A stretch of 51,252 bases of DNA from Verrucomicrobiaceae bacterium E54 (GCA_022548915.1 JAKZES010000039.1:1-51252); one strand, 5' to 3'. Counted from the first letter of the stretch, positions 15,751 to 25,035 are shown. Notes: generated from the sequence alone by a model not told the origin. Translations and numbers: made by a program.

Positions 15751-16632
15751 ATGCAGACTGTGTGCATGCCGCGCTTGGCCCTGCTCCAGTCCCGGGGATT
15801 TCCCACCAAAGACGGTGCCTTCGAGCACCATGAGTCACTGATCCGAAAGGCCGCGTCCGGGGGATCCGCGATCATCGCGACCCAGGAGCTCTTCCTCACG
15901 CCCTACTTCTGCACCACCGAGGATCCGGCGCGCTTCGACCTCGCGGATCCGATCCCCAACGATTACACCGACCGGCTCGGCGCGCTTGCCGCGGAACTCG
16001 GGGTGGTCATCGTTTCATCCCTGTTCGAGAAACGCGGTGCCGGGGTGTTTCACAACACGGCGGTGGTCCACGATGCCGATGGCACGATGCTGGGCTGCTA
16101 CCGCAAGAGCCACATCCCCCAGGACCCCGGGTTCGAGGAAAAGTTCTACTTCACGCCGGGCGATTCCGGCTGGCCGGTGTGGTCCACGCGCCACGGGCGC
16201 ATCGGGGTCCTCGTTTGTTGGGACCAGTGGTTTCCGGAGGCGGCCCGCCTGATGGCCCTCGGAGGTGCCGAGATCCTGCTTTACCCCACGGCCATCGGCT
16301 GGCTCCCGAGCGAGAAGGACAGCCTTGGAAAGGCCCAGCACTGCGCCTGGGAGACCGTCCAGCGCGGTCACGCGGTGGCCAACGGCTGCTTCGTCGCCGC
16401 GATCAACCGGGTGGGCACGGAAGACGGCACCGAGTTCTGGGGACAATCCTTCATCGCCAATCCCTACGGCGAGGTCGTCGCCCGCGCCGAAACCGGCGAC
16501 GAACAAGTCCTCATCCACGAGATCGACCTGGGTCAGGTCGAAGAGTTCCGGCGCATCTGGCCGTTCTTCCGGGATCGCCGGATTGATGCCTACGCCGGGT
16601 TGGGCCAACGCTGGACAGCCGGAACGCCATGA
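15751..16632 (+). CDS. aguB: N-carbamoylputrescine amidase
   Basis: AguB hydrolyses N-carbamoylputrescine to putrescine, CO2 and ammonia. The nitrilase-superfamily triad is visible: Glu46 in ATQELFLTPYFC, the Lys in YRKSHIPQDPGF, and the Cys in LVCWDQWFPEAAR. The substrate-typical FYFTPGDSG and WPFFRDRRIDAY blocks are also present. Length (293 aa) is right for the family. I take the ATG at 15751; an ATG at 15766 (MPRLALLQ) is equally close to the conserved core, whereas a TTG at 15730 adds only unconserved residues. The stop overlaps the aguA start (ATGA at 16629), so the two enzymes are made together. Confidence 0.94.
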   Translation: MQTVCMPRLALLQSRGFPTKDGAFEHHESLIRKAASGGSAIIATQELFLTPYFCTTEDPARFDLADPIPNDYTDRLGALAAELGVVIVSSLFEKRGAGVFHNTAVVHDADGTMLGCYRKSHIPQDPGFEEKFYFTPGDSGWPVWSTRHGRIGVLVCWDQWFPEAARLMALGGAEILLYPTAIGWLPSEKDSLGKAQHCAWETVQRGHAVANGCFVAAINRVGTEDGTEFWGQSFIANPYGEVVARAETGDEQVLIHEIDLGQVEEFRRIWPFFRDRRIDAYAGLGQRWTAGTP

Positions 16633-17669
16633 CCCCGGCCGAACTGGGGTTTGCCATGCCCCCGGAATGGGCACCGCAGGAGGCGGTCTGGCTCTCGTGG
16701 CCGGTCCCCGATCCGCGTCACTGGGGCGGCTCCAAGCGGGACCGCATCGAGGCGGGGTTTGCCGAAATCGCGGCGGCCATTTCGGCGTTTGAACTCGTGC
16801 GGATCAACGCCACCTCCTCGAACCACCAGCGCATCCGCTCCCTGTGTGAGACCGCCAGGGCCGTGCCGGAGCGGATCGAGCTCTTCGATCATGCCCACGA
16901 CGATGTGTGGTGCCGGGACCACGGCCCGATCTTCGTGCGGAATGGTGCCACCGGCGAGGTCGCAATCACCGATTGGGAGTTCAACGCATGGGGTGGAAAA
17001 TTTCCCCCGTGGGACTCCGACAACCGGATTCCGCGTCGGGTGGCCGACTCGCTCGGCCTGCGCCGCTTCGAGGCCGGAATGGTTCTCGAGGGCGGCGCAA
17101 TCGAGGTCAATGGCCGGGGCCAGCTCCTGACCACCGAGGCGGTTCTTCTCAACCCCAACCGCAACCCCGGCCTGAGCCGGGACGACATCGAGTCGCGCTT
17201 GCGGGATCACCTCGGCGTCCGGGAGATTCTGTGGCTGGAAAAGGGCATCGAAGGTGACGACACCGACGGCCATGTCGATGACCTGGTTCGCTTCACCGAC
17301 GACCACACGCTGGTAGCCGCAACCTCGGCCAGTTCGCCGGACCGGGAAACCCTCGCCGCCAACCTGGAGCGACTCCGTGGTTTCCGCGGTCCGGACGGTC
17401 GGTCGTTCCAGATCCACGAGATCCCGCTTCCCGAGTCCTGTGAGGTCCCGGGCTGGCGGCTCCCGGTACTACCTGCATCGTATGTGAACTTCCTCATCGT
17501 GAACGGCGGGGTGCTGGTCCCGACCTTCCGGCAGAAGCGCAACGACGATCGCGCGCTCGGGATCCTGAAGGAACTGTTCCCAGACCGAACCGTCGCCGGA
17601 ATCGACTGCCTCGAACTGGTCGAGGAAGGTGGCTCGCTGCACTGCATCTCGCAGCAACAGCCGGCGTAG
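16629..17669 (+). CDS. aguA: Agmatine deiminase
   Basis: AguA converts agmatine to N-carbamoylputrescine and ammonia, the step before AguB. The 346-residue protein shows the PPE.A.QEAVWLSWP start, the DDVWCRDHGPIF motif, the ITDWEFNAWGGKF block, EGDDTDGHVDD, and the C-terminal GGSLHCISQQQP with the catalytic Cys339. Together with aguB it gives the arginine-decarboxylase-linked route to putrescine. No speA is visible in the window. The gene ends convergently, six bases from a VWA-domain gene on the other strand. Confidence 0.95.
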   Translation: MTPAELGFAMPPEWAPQEAVWLSWPVPDPRHWGGSKRDRIEAGFAEIAAAISAFELVRINATSSNHQRIRSLCETARAVPERIELFDHAHDDVWCRDHGPIFVRNGATGEVAITDWEFNAWGGKFPPWDSDNRIPRRVADSLGLRRFEAGMVLEGGAIEVNGRGQLLTTEAVLLNPNRNPGLSRDDIESRLRDHLGVREILWLEKGIEGDDTDGHVDDLVRFTDDHTLVAATSASSPDRETLAANLERLRGFRGPDGRSFQIHEIPLPESCEVPGWRLPVLPASYVNFLIVNGGVLVPTFRQKRNDDRALGILKELFPDRTVAGIDCLELVEEGGSLHCISQQQPA

Positions 17670-17674
17670 GCTCC

Positions 17675-18739
17675 TCAGTCGACCGGAACGAGGTCCACCT
17701 TGCCGCCCTTCCGGACGATGCTGAACTGACCCCCGGTCCGTTTCGCGAGTTCCTTCATGGCGCCCTCAGCCTTCGGCTGCATCATCGCCACGGTATTGAT
17801 GATGGTGTGGGTTCGTTTGGCCTTCCGCCCGAGATCCTCGGCCAACTTGACCATGTTCCCCCCCGTGGATCCGTCGGTCATGAAGAAAATGATCTGGGGA
17901 GCCGGTTCCATGTCGAGCGCCATCAGGAGCGCATCCTCCCAATCCGTCCCCCACACCAGCTTCGTCTCCTTGACGTGCTTGAGGGACTTGGAACGGCTCC
18001 CGTCGCCCGAAAGCCAATCCGGCTTGAGTTCCTTGCCGACGGGTTCCCAGGCGTGCGCGCCACCGGTCGTCTTCCACTTGTAGTCCCTGCCCTTGTAAGT
18101 GACGGTCGCGGTCTTGTTGCCCTGCATCTTCACCTCGCTCCCCGCCACCCAGGCAGGGCCTGCGAAGAAGATCATCTGATAGGCCATGCCCGGACCGATC
18201 TGGCTGATCGATTTTTCCAGCTCGGCCCTCATCAAGCCATCGCGCTCCCCGCGCATCGAGGCCGAGTAGTCGATCACGTAGCAAACCCGCTGCGCCGCGA
18301 CGCTCTGCCGGAAAAAGGTCGTTCCGCCCCCACCCATGCCATCGATCGTGCCATCGGCCCAGCCCTGCCCGAGGTCGTCGCCGTATCCGAAGTCGGGAGA
18401 AAGCTCGCTGACATCCACCTCCGGCACGGGGATTGCGGTCGGCGAGGCGGCGTCGGCGACGATCGCCTTGGCCGCCGACATCGACGGAGCCGACGGTTTC
18501 GCCTTCATCTGCGACCTCGTCTTTTGCTTCACCTCCTCGTTCTCGCTCTGCGGCCCGGCGTAGGAGACGATCGGTGGATTCTCGCGGTTCAGCGCCGGAA
18601 GAAGCACAAAGGCGAGGACCAGCATCACCAACCCCACCACCAACAGGCCGATCACGATGCTGCTGATGCTGCTCACGCGCCGCTGTTGGCGAAGCCTCGC
18701 CTCCTGAGCATCGAGGATATGACGACCGACTCGCGACAT
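17675..18739 (-). CDS. Membrane-anchored VWA-domain protein
   Basis: The 354-residue protein has a basic cytoplasmic N-terminus, one TM helix (about 28-50), a low-complexity Pro/Ala linker (about 55-140), and a von Willebrand A domain facing the periplasm. The MIDAS motif DYSAS is at 157-161 and is followed by FFMTDGSTGG. The domain may bind a partner through Mg. The start at 18739 is preferred over one 24 codons upstream because it follows a GAGG ribosome binding site at proper spacing and leaves a normal N-in TM topology. No partner gene is adjacent; similar stand-alone proteins are common in this phylum. Function unknown. Confidence 0.75.
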   Translation of the reverse strand: MSRVGRHILDAQEARLRQQRRVSSISSIVIGLLVVGLVMLVLAFVLLPALNRENPPIVSYAGPQSENEEVKQKTRSQMKAKPSAPSMSAAKAIVADAASPTAIPVPEVDVSELSPDFGYGDDLGQGWADGTIDGMGGGGTTFFRQSVAAQRVCYVIDYSASMRGERDGLMRAELEKSISQIGPGMAYQMIFFAGPAWVAGSEVKMQGNKTATVTYKGRDYKWKTTGGAHAWEPVGKELKPDWLSGDGSRSKSLKHVKETKLVWGTDWEDALLMALDMEPAPQIIFFMTDGSTGGNMVKLAEDLGRKAKRTHTIINTVAMMQPKAEGAMKELAKRTGGQFSIVRKGGKVDLVPVD

Positions 18740-18891
18740 TGAAGCAAACCTCGGGCATCTTCCCTCTGGATCAAGCAACTTGTCCGAAAAGCCTGGGATT
18801 CCGCAAACCAACGGGGTCCCGTGACGCTGACGGTGCCACGTGTTGCCACCCGGGTGCCGATGCCGCGCCCAATACTGATGAACGGCAAGTC

Positions 18892-19983
18892 CTATTTCTC
18901 CCGCGGCGGGGCCACCGATCCTCCCTTGACGACCTCGGGCACCAGCCAGGGATTGCCTCCCGGGTTGGCGTTCCCGGCAACGAGTTGCTCAAGCCGCCGG
19001 ACGACCTGCTTTGCCACCACGGCGGGATCGGAAAGGTAGCCGGTGACCTCCGGGACCAGGTACTCGAGAAACGGCTCGCGGGCCAGTGACACCAGGCTCA
19101 GGTCCTCCGGTACCCGGAGGCCCGCCCTCGCCGCGCAGCCGAAAAGCGTCGCCACCTGCCGGGCACGCGTCGCGATCAGGGCGGTCGGCGGCTCCTTGAG
19201 CCGCATCGCCCGGACGAACAGGCGCTCGATTCCCGCCGTCGTCCCGTTCTCCGCCAGTTCCATCACCTCGAAAGCCTCTTCACCCGTCTCCCTCGCACCC
19301 TTGAGCGCGGCCTCCACGCCGCGGAGGCGGTCGGGCGGGGTCATCACCCCGATCTTGCGATGGCCCATCCGCCACAGCATGCCCGCCGCGTGGCGGGCGG
19401 TCGCCTGCCAGTCGATATCGAGAAACGGCAGAGAAACTCCTTCGTACGGCGTTCCCCTCACCAGGCAAGGCATCCGGTGGTCGGCGAACCAGCGCTGCAC
19501 CGGGCCGCTCGAACGATGCAGGATCCACGCCCCGCGGCGTTCCCCCTCGATAAACCCATCGAGACGGCGCCCTGGTTGATTGGATTCATACCAGCCGGGG
19601 GCGAAGACCTCGAAGCTTCCCCCTTTCTCAGCGAGCGCCCGCCGGATGTGGTCGACCTCCAACAGCATCGGCTGACTGAGGCGCTCGAGTCGCTGGGGCG
19701 ATAGCATGCCGATCCGCAGGCTCTTCGCCACACCCACCGGCGACTTCCTCCGCCCGCCCGCGACACGCCGGCGCTTGCCCGCCTCGGCGGGAGCAAGCAG
19801 GCCCTCGTGCTCCAGTTCCGCCAGGGTCAGGCGCACCGTATCCCGTCCGACCTGCAGCAATTCCGCAAGACGCCTCTCTCCAGGCAGGAAATTCGACCAC
19901 TCACCCGCCTCGATTCGCAGCCGCATCACGCGCACGCACTCGGCGACCAAGCTGCCCCGCTGCGGCATCCATACCCCCTCCAT
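18892..19983 (-). CDS. GntR-type regulator with LacI-like sensor domain
   Basis: The 363-residue regulator joins a GntR winged helix (about 1-75: FLPGERRLAELLQVGRDTVRLTLAELEHEGLL) to a LacI/periplasmic-binding-protein-like ligand domain (about 90-345: VDHIRRALAEKGG, GMLWRMGHRKIGVMTPPDR, PTALIATRARQVATLFGCAA, PEDLSLVSLA). Such hybrids (AraR-like in layout) usually repress sugar genes until the sugar binds. It sits at the edge of the sialic-acid/amino-sugar locus and is its most likely local regulator; the effector is not known. Two start codons are possible, ATG 19983 and ATG 19968. An inverted repeat lies over this point. Confidence 0.85.
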   Translation of the reverse strand: MEGVWMPQRGSLVAECVRVMRLRIEAGEWSNFLPGERRLAELLQVGRDTVRLTLAELEHEGLLAPAEAGKRRRVAGGRRKSPVGVAKSLRIGMLSPQRLERLSQPMLLEVDHIRRALAEKGGSFEVFAPGWYESNQPGRRLDGFIEGERRGAWILHRSSGPVQRWFADHRMPCLVRGTPYEGVSLPFLDIDWQATARHAAGMLWRMGHRKIGVMTPPDRLRGVEAALKGARETGEEAFEVMELAENGTTAGIERLFVRAMRLKEPPTALIATRARQVATLFGCAARAGLRVPEDLSLVSLAREPFLEYLVPEVTGYLSDPAVVAKQVVRRLEQLVAGNANPGGNPWLVPEVVKGGSVAPPREK

Positions 19984-19996
19984 GGATGCGGTATGG
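19965..19996. promoter_or_regulatory. Interleaved inverted repeats over the GntR start (candidate operator)
   Basis: GCATCCAT (19965-19972) pairs with ATGGATGC (19982-19989). CCATACC (19970-19976) pairs with GGTATGG (19990-19996). The symmetry overlaps the first codons of the regulator, fitting autoregulation, though part of it is coding sequence. No clear second copy was found in the sialidase/symporter divergent region (21431-21610). Confidence 0.35.
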
Positions 19997-20114
19997 GCTA
20001 TTCCCCGCCAGAACGCAACCGGTTTGACAAGAAAACCAGAAGAAGGCTCGGTGCTCCTGGTGCAGTCCGCCTCACCGACGATCCACTGTTCTGTCGGGAT
20101 GGGTCGCGCCGTTG

Positions 20115-20194
20115 ACCGCAGATTGAGGGGATTTAAAGGATTACGCAGATTTATGGATCTCTGAAGATCCGCGTAATCCCCTTAATCTGCGGTT
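20115..20194. repeat. Hairpin-forming REP-like dispersed repeat
   Basis: The left arm (from 20115: ACCGCAGATTGAGGGGATT) and the right arm read in reverse from 20194 (AACCGCAGATTAAGGGGATT) are near-identical. Each continues into ACGC(A/G)GAT, with a 9-base insertion (TAAAGGATT) only in the left arm. The whole forms a long imperfect hairpin between the regulator and the sialidase. This ACCGCAGATTxxxGGGGATTACGCxGAT sequence is of the type found repeated in verrucomicrobial and planctomycete genomes. It may be a RAYT substrate. Confidence 0.7.
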
Positions 20195-20227
20195 CCCAAA
20201 AACTCCCAAGCTGTTGGACGCACTACA

Positions 20228-21430
20228 CTAAGGCCGTGCCCAGTCCGGGACCTCCCCGTCGCCGGTTTTCTCGCCGTCGAGAACCCAGCCGAGATTGAAG
20301 CGAGCGATGGTGCCGGCCCCTTCGGGTCCGCCCTCGAAAAGCAGGTAGATCCAGCCCTCCGACGGCGTCCCGGGACGGCCGGCATCGAGTGAGGAATAGG
20401 CGAACCTCCCCTCAAACACCCGGCGACGCACCGGCCACGTCCGGCCCCCGTCGAAGCTTGTCCAGACGTGCCCGTTCTTCCGGCCGCTGGCGCTGGCGAT
20501 GTTGCTGAAGATCAACACGTCACGCCCCAGCACCGGCAGGCGGACCAGACCACCCATCAGCCCGTAAGCGCTGTCGGCATTGCCGTCGGGCAGGACCGAC
20601 GAGCGCTCGGGATCGACCCAGGTCGCGCCGCCGTCGCGACTCACCGCGCTCCAGCGCCACAGCGAGTCCTCTTTCGTCGGCGCCCAGTGCCGCCGGGTGT
20701 TGTAGTGCAGCGAGCCGTCGGAAAGCTCGACGATGCAGGCCTCGCCCGTCCCCATCACCGGCACCGGCTCCGATGCCTTCCATGAACGTCCGCCGTCATC
20801 ACTGAACATCGCGTTGGTGTAGTGGGTGTGGAAAATCCCGCGGGGGTAGTTGTGCCGCCCGTACCAGCGCGTCGGCCGGATCAGGCGGCCCTTGTAGCGG
20901 CCGTGGCGGAGGCAGATACCATGCTCGTTCATGTGCATCGAGGGGACGTGCCCCATCGAGTTGGGATGAATCGTCGCCCCCCTCTTTTCCCAGCTGACCC
21001 CGTGATCCTTCGAGGCAAACACCGCCAGCGGTGCCGGGGGATGGTCGGCCTCGACGAAGGCGAAGATCTCACCGGAAACCTCGTCCACGGTCACCCCGCC
21101 CCCCATGAATCCCTTGGCGACCGGGATCGGATCGCTCCACGTCTCGCCCCCATCGGTGCTGCGCCGCAGACCGACCCCGCCGAAAACCGCCAGCACCGAG
21201 CCATCGGTGGCGACCACCACATTCGGAAACCGGTCCTTCGCAAACAGCGCCTTCATGCCAAAGGACGGTTCGCCGAGAAAGGCGTCGATCTTCCCTTCAA
21301 AATCGGAGGCCGGCTTGAAGACCGCATTGTCCTCGTTCCAGCCGACGCCGTCGAGAGCGCGCAGCGGAAAGGGAAAAGGGGCCAGAAGCAGGAGGGGAAG
21401 CAGACGTTTCACGAGGGAAGTGTAGTGCAT
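20228..21430 (-). CDS. Secreted sialidase-like BNR-repeat protein
   Basis: The 400-residue product starts with a signal peptide (VKRLLPLLLLAPFPFPLRA). It carries five Asp-box (BNR) motifs: STDGGETW, SKDHGVSW, SDDGGRSW, SRDGGATW and SFDGGRTW. These predict a six-bladed beta-propeller of the exo-alpha-sialidase type, which would release terminal sialic acids outside the cytoplasm. The typical FRIP/RIP arginine motif is not clearly seen, so activity is inferred mainly from fold and from the divergent nan genes. A GTG at 21412 could be the true start, giving a shorter signal peptide. It diverges from the symporter fusion gene. Confidence 0.75.
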   Translation of the reverse strand: MHYTSLVKRLLPLLLLAPFPFPLRALDGVGWNEDNAVFKPASDFEGKIDAFLGEPSFGMKALFAKDRFPNVVVATDGSVLAVFGGVGLRRSTDGGETWSDPIPVAKGFMGGGVTVDEVSGEIFAFVEADHPPAPLAVFASKDHGVSWEKRGATIHPNSMGHVPSMHMNEHGICLRHGRYKGRLIRPTRWYGRHNYPRGIFHTHYTNAMFSDDGGRSWKASEPVPVMGTGEACIVELSDGSLHYNTRRHWAPTKEDSLWRWSAVSRDGGATWVDPERSSVLPDGNADSAYGLMGGLVRLPVLGRDVLIFSNIASASGRKNGHVWTSFDGGRTWPVRRRVFEGRFAYSSLDAGRPGTPSEGWIYLLFEGGPEGAGTIARFNLGWVLDGEKTGDGEVPDWARP

Positions 21431-21610
21431 CTACCCGATGCCCGGGAGCATGATCCGTAAGGCACCTCTCGGCCGCTCATCGGAAAGCAAAATGCTATCT
21501 TGGACGCATCCGCGCTGACAACCAACCGCCATCCGGTCGGCTCAGCCAACCAGAGCGCCCGAATTCTCCAACCTTGTCAGTTTCCGTCACCCTCCACCAG
21601 TTTCCCAACC
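21431..21610. promoter_or_regulatory. Divergent promoter region, sialidase / nan operon
   Basis: These 180 bases lie between divergently transcribed genes and must hold both promoters. Nothing gene-like is present once the symporter start is placed at 21611. No palindrome matching the candidate GntR operator was found by eye. Confidence 0.4.
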
Positions 21611-24142
21611 ATGCTGCGCACTGCCGCCACCGTCCTGATGCTGCTTTCCCTGCTTCCGGCAAGGGCCGCGCTGTCGTGGTCGGAACTCCCGCCGCTGCCG
21701 GACGAGCACGGCTTCGCCGGGGCGTTTGCCGGGGTTTCGGAAGGTTCTTTGGTCGTGGCCGGCGGGGCGAATTTTCCCGACGGCGCCCCCTGGGCCGGTG
21801 GCGAAAAGGTCTGGCACGACCGGATTTTCGTGCTGCCCGAGAGCGGCACCGAATGGCGCGAGGCCGGCCGCCTTCCCCGCCCGCTCGGCTACGGCGTGTC
21901 GATCACCACGCCGCGGGGCGTGCTCTGCATCGGCGGCTCCGATTCGCAGCGCCATCATCGCGAGGTCTTCCTGCTGCGGGCAAAAGGCTCGGAAATCGAA
22001 ACCGTGCCGCTGCCGCCACTCCCCGTGCCGCTCGCCAACATGGCCGGCTCCCTGGTCGGGGAAACCGTCCACATCATCGGCGGCTCGGTCTCGCCCGACG
22101 CCACCAGTGCCTCGAGCCAGCACTTCGCCTTCGACGGATCCGAATGGACCGTCCTCGAGCCACTCCCCGGCCCCGGCCGGATCCTTCCGGTGGCCGGCAG
22201 CCGGGCCGATTCGCTCTTCGTCTTCTCCGGTGCGTCGCTCGCCGCCGATCCCCGGGGAAACCCGGTCCGCACCTACCTGCACGACGCCTGGAAGTACGAC
22301 ATCTCTAATACTTGGACCCGCCTCGCCGACCTCCCCCGCCCCGCCGTCGCCGCGCCGTCTCCCGCGCCCGCGGTGGGAGCCTCGCACCTGCTCGTGATCG
22401 GCGGCGACGACGGCACACTGGTCGACTTCCAGCCGAAATCGGATCACCCCGGATTCACCCGCGGGATCCTCGCCTACGACACGGTCACGGACACCTGGGC
22501 ACCCTCCTCGGAGTTGCCGGGCCCGATGCTGTCACCGGTGACCACGCCGGTCATCGGGTGGTCCGGCGGCTTCGTCGTGCCGACCGGCGAGGTGCGCCCC
22601 GCGGTTCGCTCTCCGCAGGTGCTGCTGGCCGCCCCGCAGGTCTCAAAGACCGCGTTCGGCGCGTTCAACTGGTCGGTGGTCGCCATCTATCTCGCCGGCA
22701 TGATCGGCGTCGGAGTGTTCTTCATGAAACGCGAGGCCTCGGCATCGACCGAAGCCTACTTCCGCGGCGGCCAGCGGGTGCCCGCATGGGTGGCGGGCCT
22801 CTCGATCTTCGCCACCATGCTCAGCGCGCTGACCTTCATGGGCATCCCGGCCCGCGCCTACCAGACCGACATCTCGTGGTACATCGGCCAGCTGCCGATC
22901 CTGCTGATCGTCCCCATCGTGGCCGTCTTTTACCTGCCGTTCTTCCGCAAGCTCGACCTGACCTCGGCCTACGAGTACCTTGAGAAGCGCTTTTCCCTCC
23001 CCTGCCGCCTGTTCGCCTCACTCTCCTTCACCGCCTTCCACCTCGGGCGGATCGCCATCGTGCTCTACCTGCCGGCGCTGGCGCTCGCCGCGGTGTCGGA
23101 CATCGGGGTTGTCACGGCGATCATCGTCATCGGCGTGCTGTGCATCATCTACACCGTGATCGGCGGGATCGAAGCGGTGGTCTGGACCGACGCCATCCAG
23201 GCCATCGTCCTGATGGCCGGTGCGCTGCTGTGCTTCGGCCTCGCGGTCGGCCATGTCGAGGGCGGCTTCGCCGGCGTGGCCGAGATTGCCCGGACCGACC
23301 ACAAGCTCTTCGAGAACCTGCGCTGGGATTCCTTCAGCATCGCCGACGGGACCACCTCGGTCGTCGTGCTGTTCGTCGCCTTCTTTTTCAACTCGCTGGT
23401 GCCCTACACCTCCAGCCAGGACGTCGTGCAGCGCTACGTGACCACCCGCGACCTGAACGCCGCCCGGAAATCGCTGAAGGTCACGATGTGGATGTCGGTC
23501 TTCGGGTCCCTGGTCTTCTTCCTCCTCGGAACGGCGATCTACGCCTTCTACAAGACCCACCCCGGGCGTCTCGACGCCACCCTTCCGGCCTCCGATTCCA
23601 TCCTGCCCTTCTACATCGTCCGCGAGCTTCCGGTCGGGATCTCGGGCCTGGTGATCGCCGCCATTTTCGCCGCGGCGCAGTCCACCGTGTCCTCTTCGCT
23701 GAACAGCGTGGCCACCACCTTCGTCAAGGATCTCGACAGCCGCCTGCTGCGACCCGGACGAAACGACCGCACTTATCTGCGCAGCGCCCAGACCGTCGTC
23801 GTCGTGGCGGGAGTCGTCGGTGTCGGCATCGCCATCGCCATGGCGCAATCGAACATCGAGTCGGCGTTCAAGACCTTCAACACCATGATCGGCCTGACCG
23901 CCGGCTCGCTCGGCGGGCTGTTCGCGCTCGGCATCTTCACCCGCCGGGCTCACGGCAGCGGCGCGCTCCTCGGTGCCTTCGCCGGCCTGGCCACGGTGCT
24001 CTCGCTCCATCTCTCCAAGGCTCCGGTCAGCGGGCTGCTCTATGCCTTCATCGGCTTTGCCGCCTGCTCCCTCGTCGGCTGGCTGGCCAGCCTCGTCCTC
24101 ACCGGGCGCTCGGATCCCGGACTTTCCCTTCACCACCCATGA
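21611..24142 (+). CDS. Kelch mutarotase (NanM-like) fused to SSS sodium symporter
   Basis: The 843-residue protein has a signal peptide (MLRTAATVLMLLSLLPARA), a Kelch beta-propeller (about 20-345, with repeats such as VVAGGANFPDGAPW, IIGGSVSPD, LLVIGGDDG) and an SSS-family Na/solute symporter with about 13 TM helices (from about 350: NWSVVAIYLAGMIGVGVFF, then QDVVQRYVTTRD). The Kelch part resembles YjhT/NanM N-acetylneuraminate mutarotase. The fusion would present beta-anomer sialic acid in the periplasm directly to its transporter. The ATG at 21611 is chosen because it opens the signal peptide. Its stop overlaps nanA (ATGA), which supports sialic acid as substrate. Such fusions are known in Planctomycetes, Verrucomicrobia and Bacteroidetes. 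Confidence 0.9.
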   Translation: MLRTAATVLMLLSLLPARAALSWSELPPLPDEHGFAGAFAGVSEGSLVVAGGANFPDGAPWAGGEKVWHDRIFVLPESGTEWREAGRLPRPLGYGVSITTPRGVLCIGGSDSQRHHREVFLLRAKGSEIETVPLPPLPVPLANMAGSLVGETVHIIGGSVSPDATSASSQHFAFDGSEWTVLEPLPGPGRILPVAGSRADSLFVFSGASLAADPRGNPVRTYLHDAWKYDISNTWTRLADLPRPAVAAPSPAPAVGASHLLVIGGDDGTLVDFQPKSDHPGFTRGILAYDTVTDTWAPSSELPGPMLSPVTTPVIGWSGGFVVPTGEVRPAVRSPQVLLAAPQVSKTAFGAFNWSVVAIYLAGMIGVGVFFMKREASASTEAYFRGGQRVPAWVAGLSIFATMLSALTFMGIPARAYQTDISWYIGQLPILLIVPIVAVFYLPFFRKLDLTSAYEYLEKRFSLPCRLFASLSFTAFHLGRIAIVLYLPALALAAVSDIGVVTAIIVIGVLCIIYTVIGGIEAVVWTDAIQAIVLMAGALLCFGLAVGHVEGGFAGVAEIARTDHKLFENLRWDSFSIADGTTSVVVLFVAFFFNSLVPYTSSQDVVQRYVTTRDLNAARKSLKVTMWMSVFGSLVFFLLGTAIYAFYKTHPGRLDATLPASDSILPFYIVRELPVGISGLVIAAIFAAAQSTVSSSLNSVATTFVKDLDSRLLRPGRNDRTYLRSAQTVVVVAGVVGVGIAIAMAQSNIESAFKTFNTMIGLTAGSLGGLFALGIFTRRAHGSGALLGAFAGLATVLSLHLSKAPVSGLLYAFIGFAACSLVGWLASLVLTGRSDPGLSLHHP

Positions 24143-25035
24143 ACATCCCACTCCACGGGCTCGTCGCCGCGACCCACACACCCTTCCATCCCGACGGATC
24201 CCTTGCGCCGGAGGTGGTTCCCCTTCAGGCCGCCCACCTCTCGAAGAACGGGATCCGCACGGTCTTCATCACCGGCTCGACCGGGGAAAGCCATTCGCTG
24301 ACCCGCGACGAACGCCTCGCCGTCTTCCGCGCCTGGGCGGAAGCGGCTCCGGCCCACGACCTCACCGTGGTGGCCCACGCCGGCTCGAACTGCCTCGAGG
24401 ACGCCAAGGTCTTCGCCGCCGCAGCCGCGGATCTGGGCTTGGACGCCGTGGCGGCCCTGGCCCCGAGCTACTACAAGCCCGACGACCTCGACACCCTGAT
24501 CGATTGCTGCGCCCTGATCGCCGGTGCGGCGCCGGGCCTGCCCTTCTACTACTACGACATCCCGGCACTCACCGGGGTCTGCCTGCCCATGCGCGAGTTC
24601 CTCGCCAAAGCCCCGGAACGCATTCCCAACCTCGCCGGCGTCAAGTTCACCAACGACGATCTCGATGACTACTCACGCTGCCTGAAGGTCGGCGACTTCG
24701 ACATCCCCTGGGGCATCGACGAGCAACTCCTCGCCGCGCTCCAGGCCGGAGCCAGGGGTGCGGTCGGCTCTTCCTACAACTTCGCCGCCCCGCTCTATCG
24801 CAGGCTCATCCAGGCTTTCGAGGACGGGGACCTTGAGACCGCCACCCGGCTCCAGCGGGAAGCCATCGAACTGATCGAGGCACTCGCCGCGGTGGGCTAT
24901 CTCGGCGCCGTCAAAGCCATCATGGAATGGCAAGGCGTGCCGCTCGGCCCGGCCCGGCTGCCGCTCGCAAACCCAAGCCCCGCCCAACTCGAGTCGCTTC
25001 ACGAGAAATTCGACTCTCCTGTCCTCCAGCCGTGA
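24139..25035 (+). CDS. nanA: N-acetylneuraminate lyase
   Basis: NanA cleaves sialic acid to N-acetylmannosamine and pyruvate in the cytoplasm. The 298-residue TIM-barrel protein of the DHDPS/NAL family has GSTGE at 46-50, the catalytic Tyr139 in FYYYDIP and the Schiff-base Lys169 in GVKFTNDDL. KFT with YYYDIP favours neuraminate lyase over dihydrodipicolinate synthase. It overlaps the symporter stop by four bases and its own stop overlaps the next start (GTGA), so import, cleavage and epimerisation are translationally coupled. Confidence 0.9.
   Translation: MNIPLHGLVAATHTPFHPDGSLAPEVVPLQAAHLSKNGIRTVFITGSTGESHSLTRDERLAVFRAWAEAAPAHDLTVVAHAGSNCLEDAKVFAAAAADLGLDAVAALAPSYYKPDDLDTLIDCCALIAGAAPGLPFYYYDIPALTGVCLPMREFLAKAPERIPNLAGVKFTNDDLDDYSRCLKVGDFDIPWGIDEQLLAALQAGARGAVGSSYNFAAPLYRRLIQAFEDGDLETATRLQREAIELIEALAAVGYLGAVKAIMEWQGVPLGPARLPLANPSPAQLESLHEKFDSPVLQP

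Noticed and set aside
18740-18811. Longer start for the VWA protein
   Set aside because: The start at 18739 follows a GAGG ribosome binding site; the upstream codons add nothing domain-like.
23018-24181. Long minus-strand open frame opposite the symporter
   Set aside because: Antisense to the SSS domain, with repetitive Gly/Asp/Glu/Arg content typical of shadow frames.
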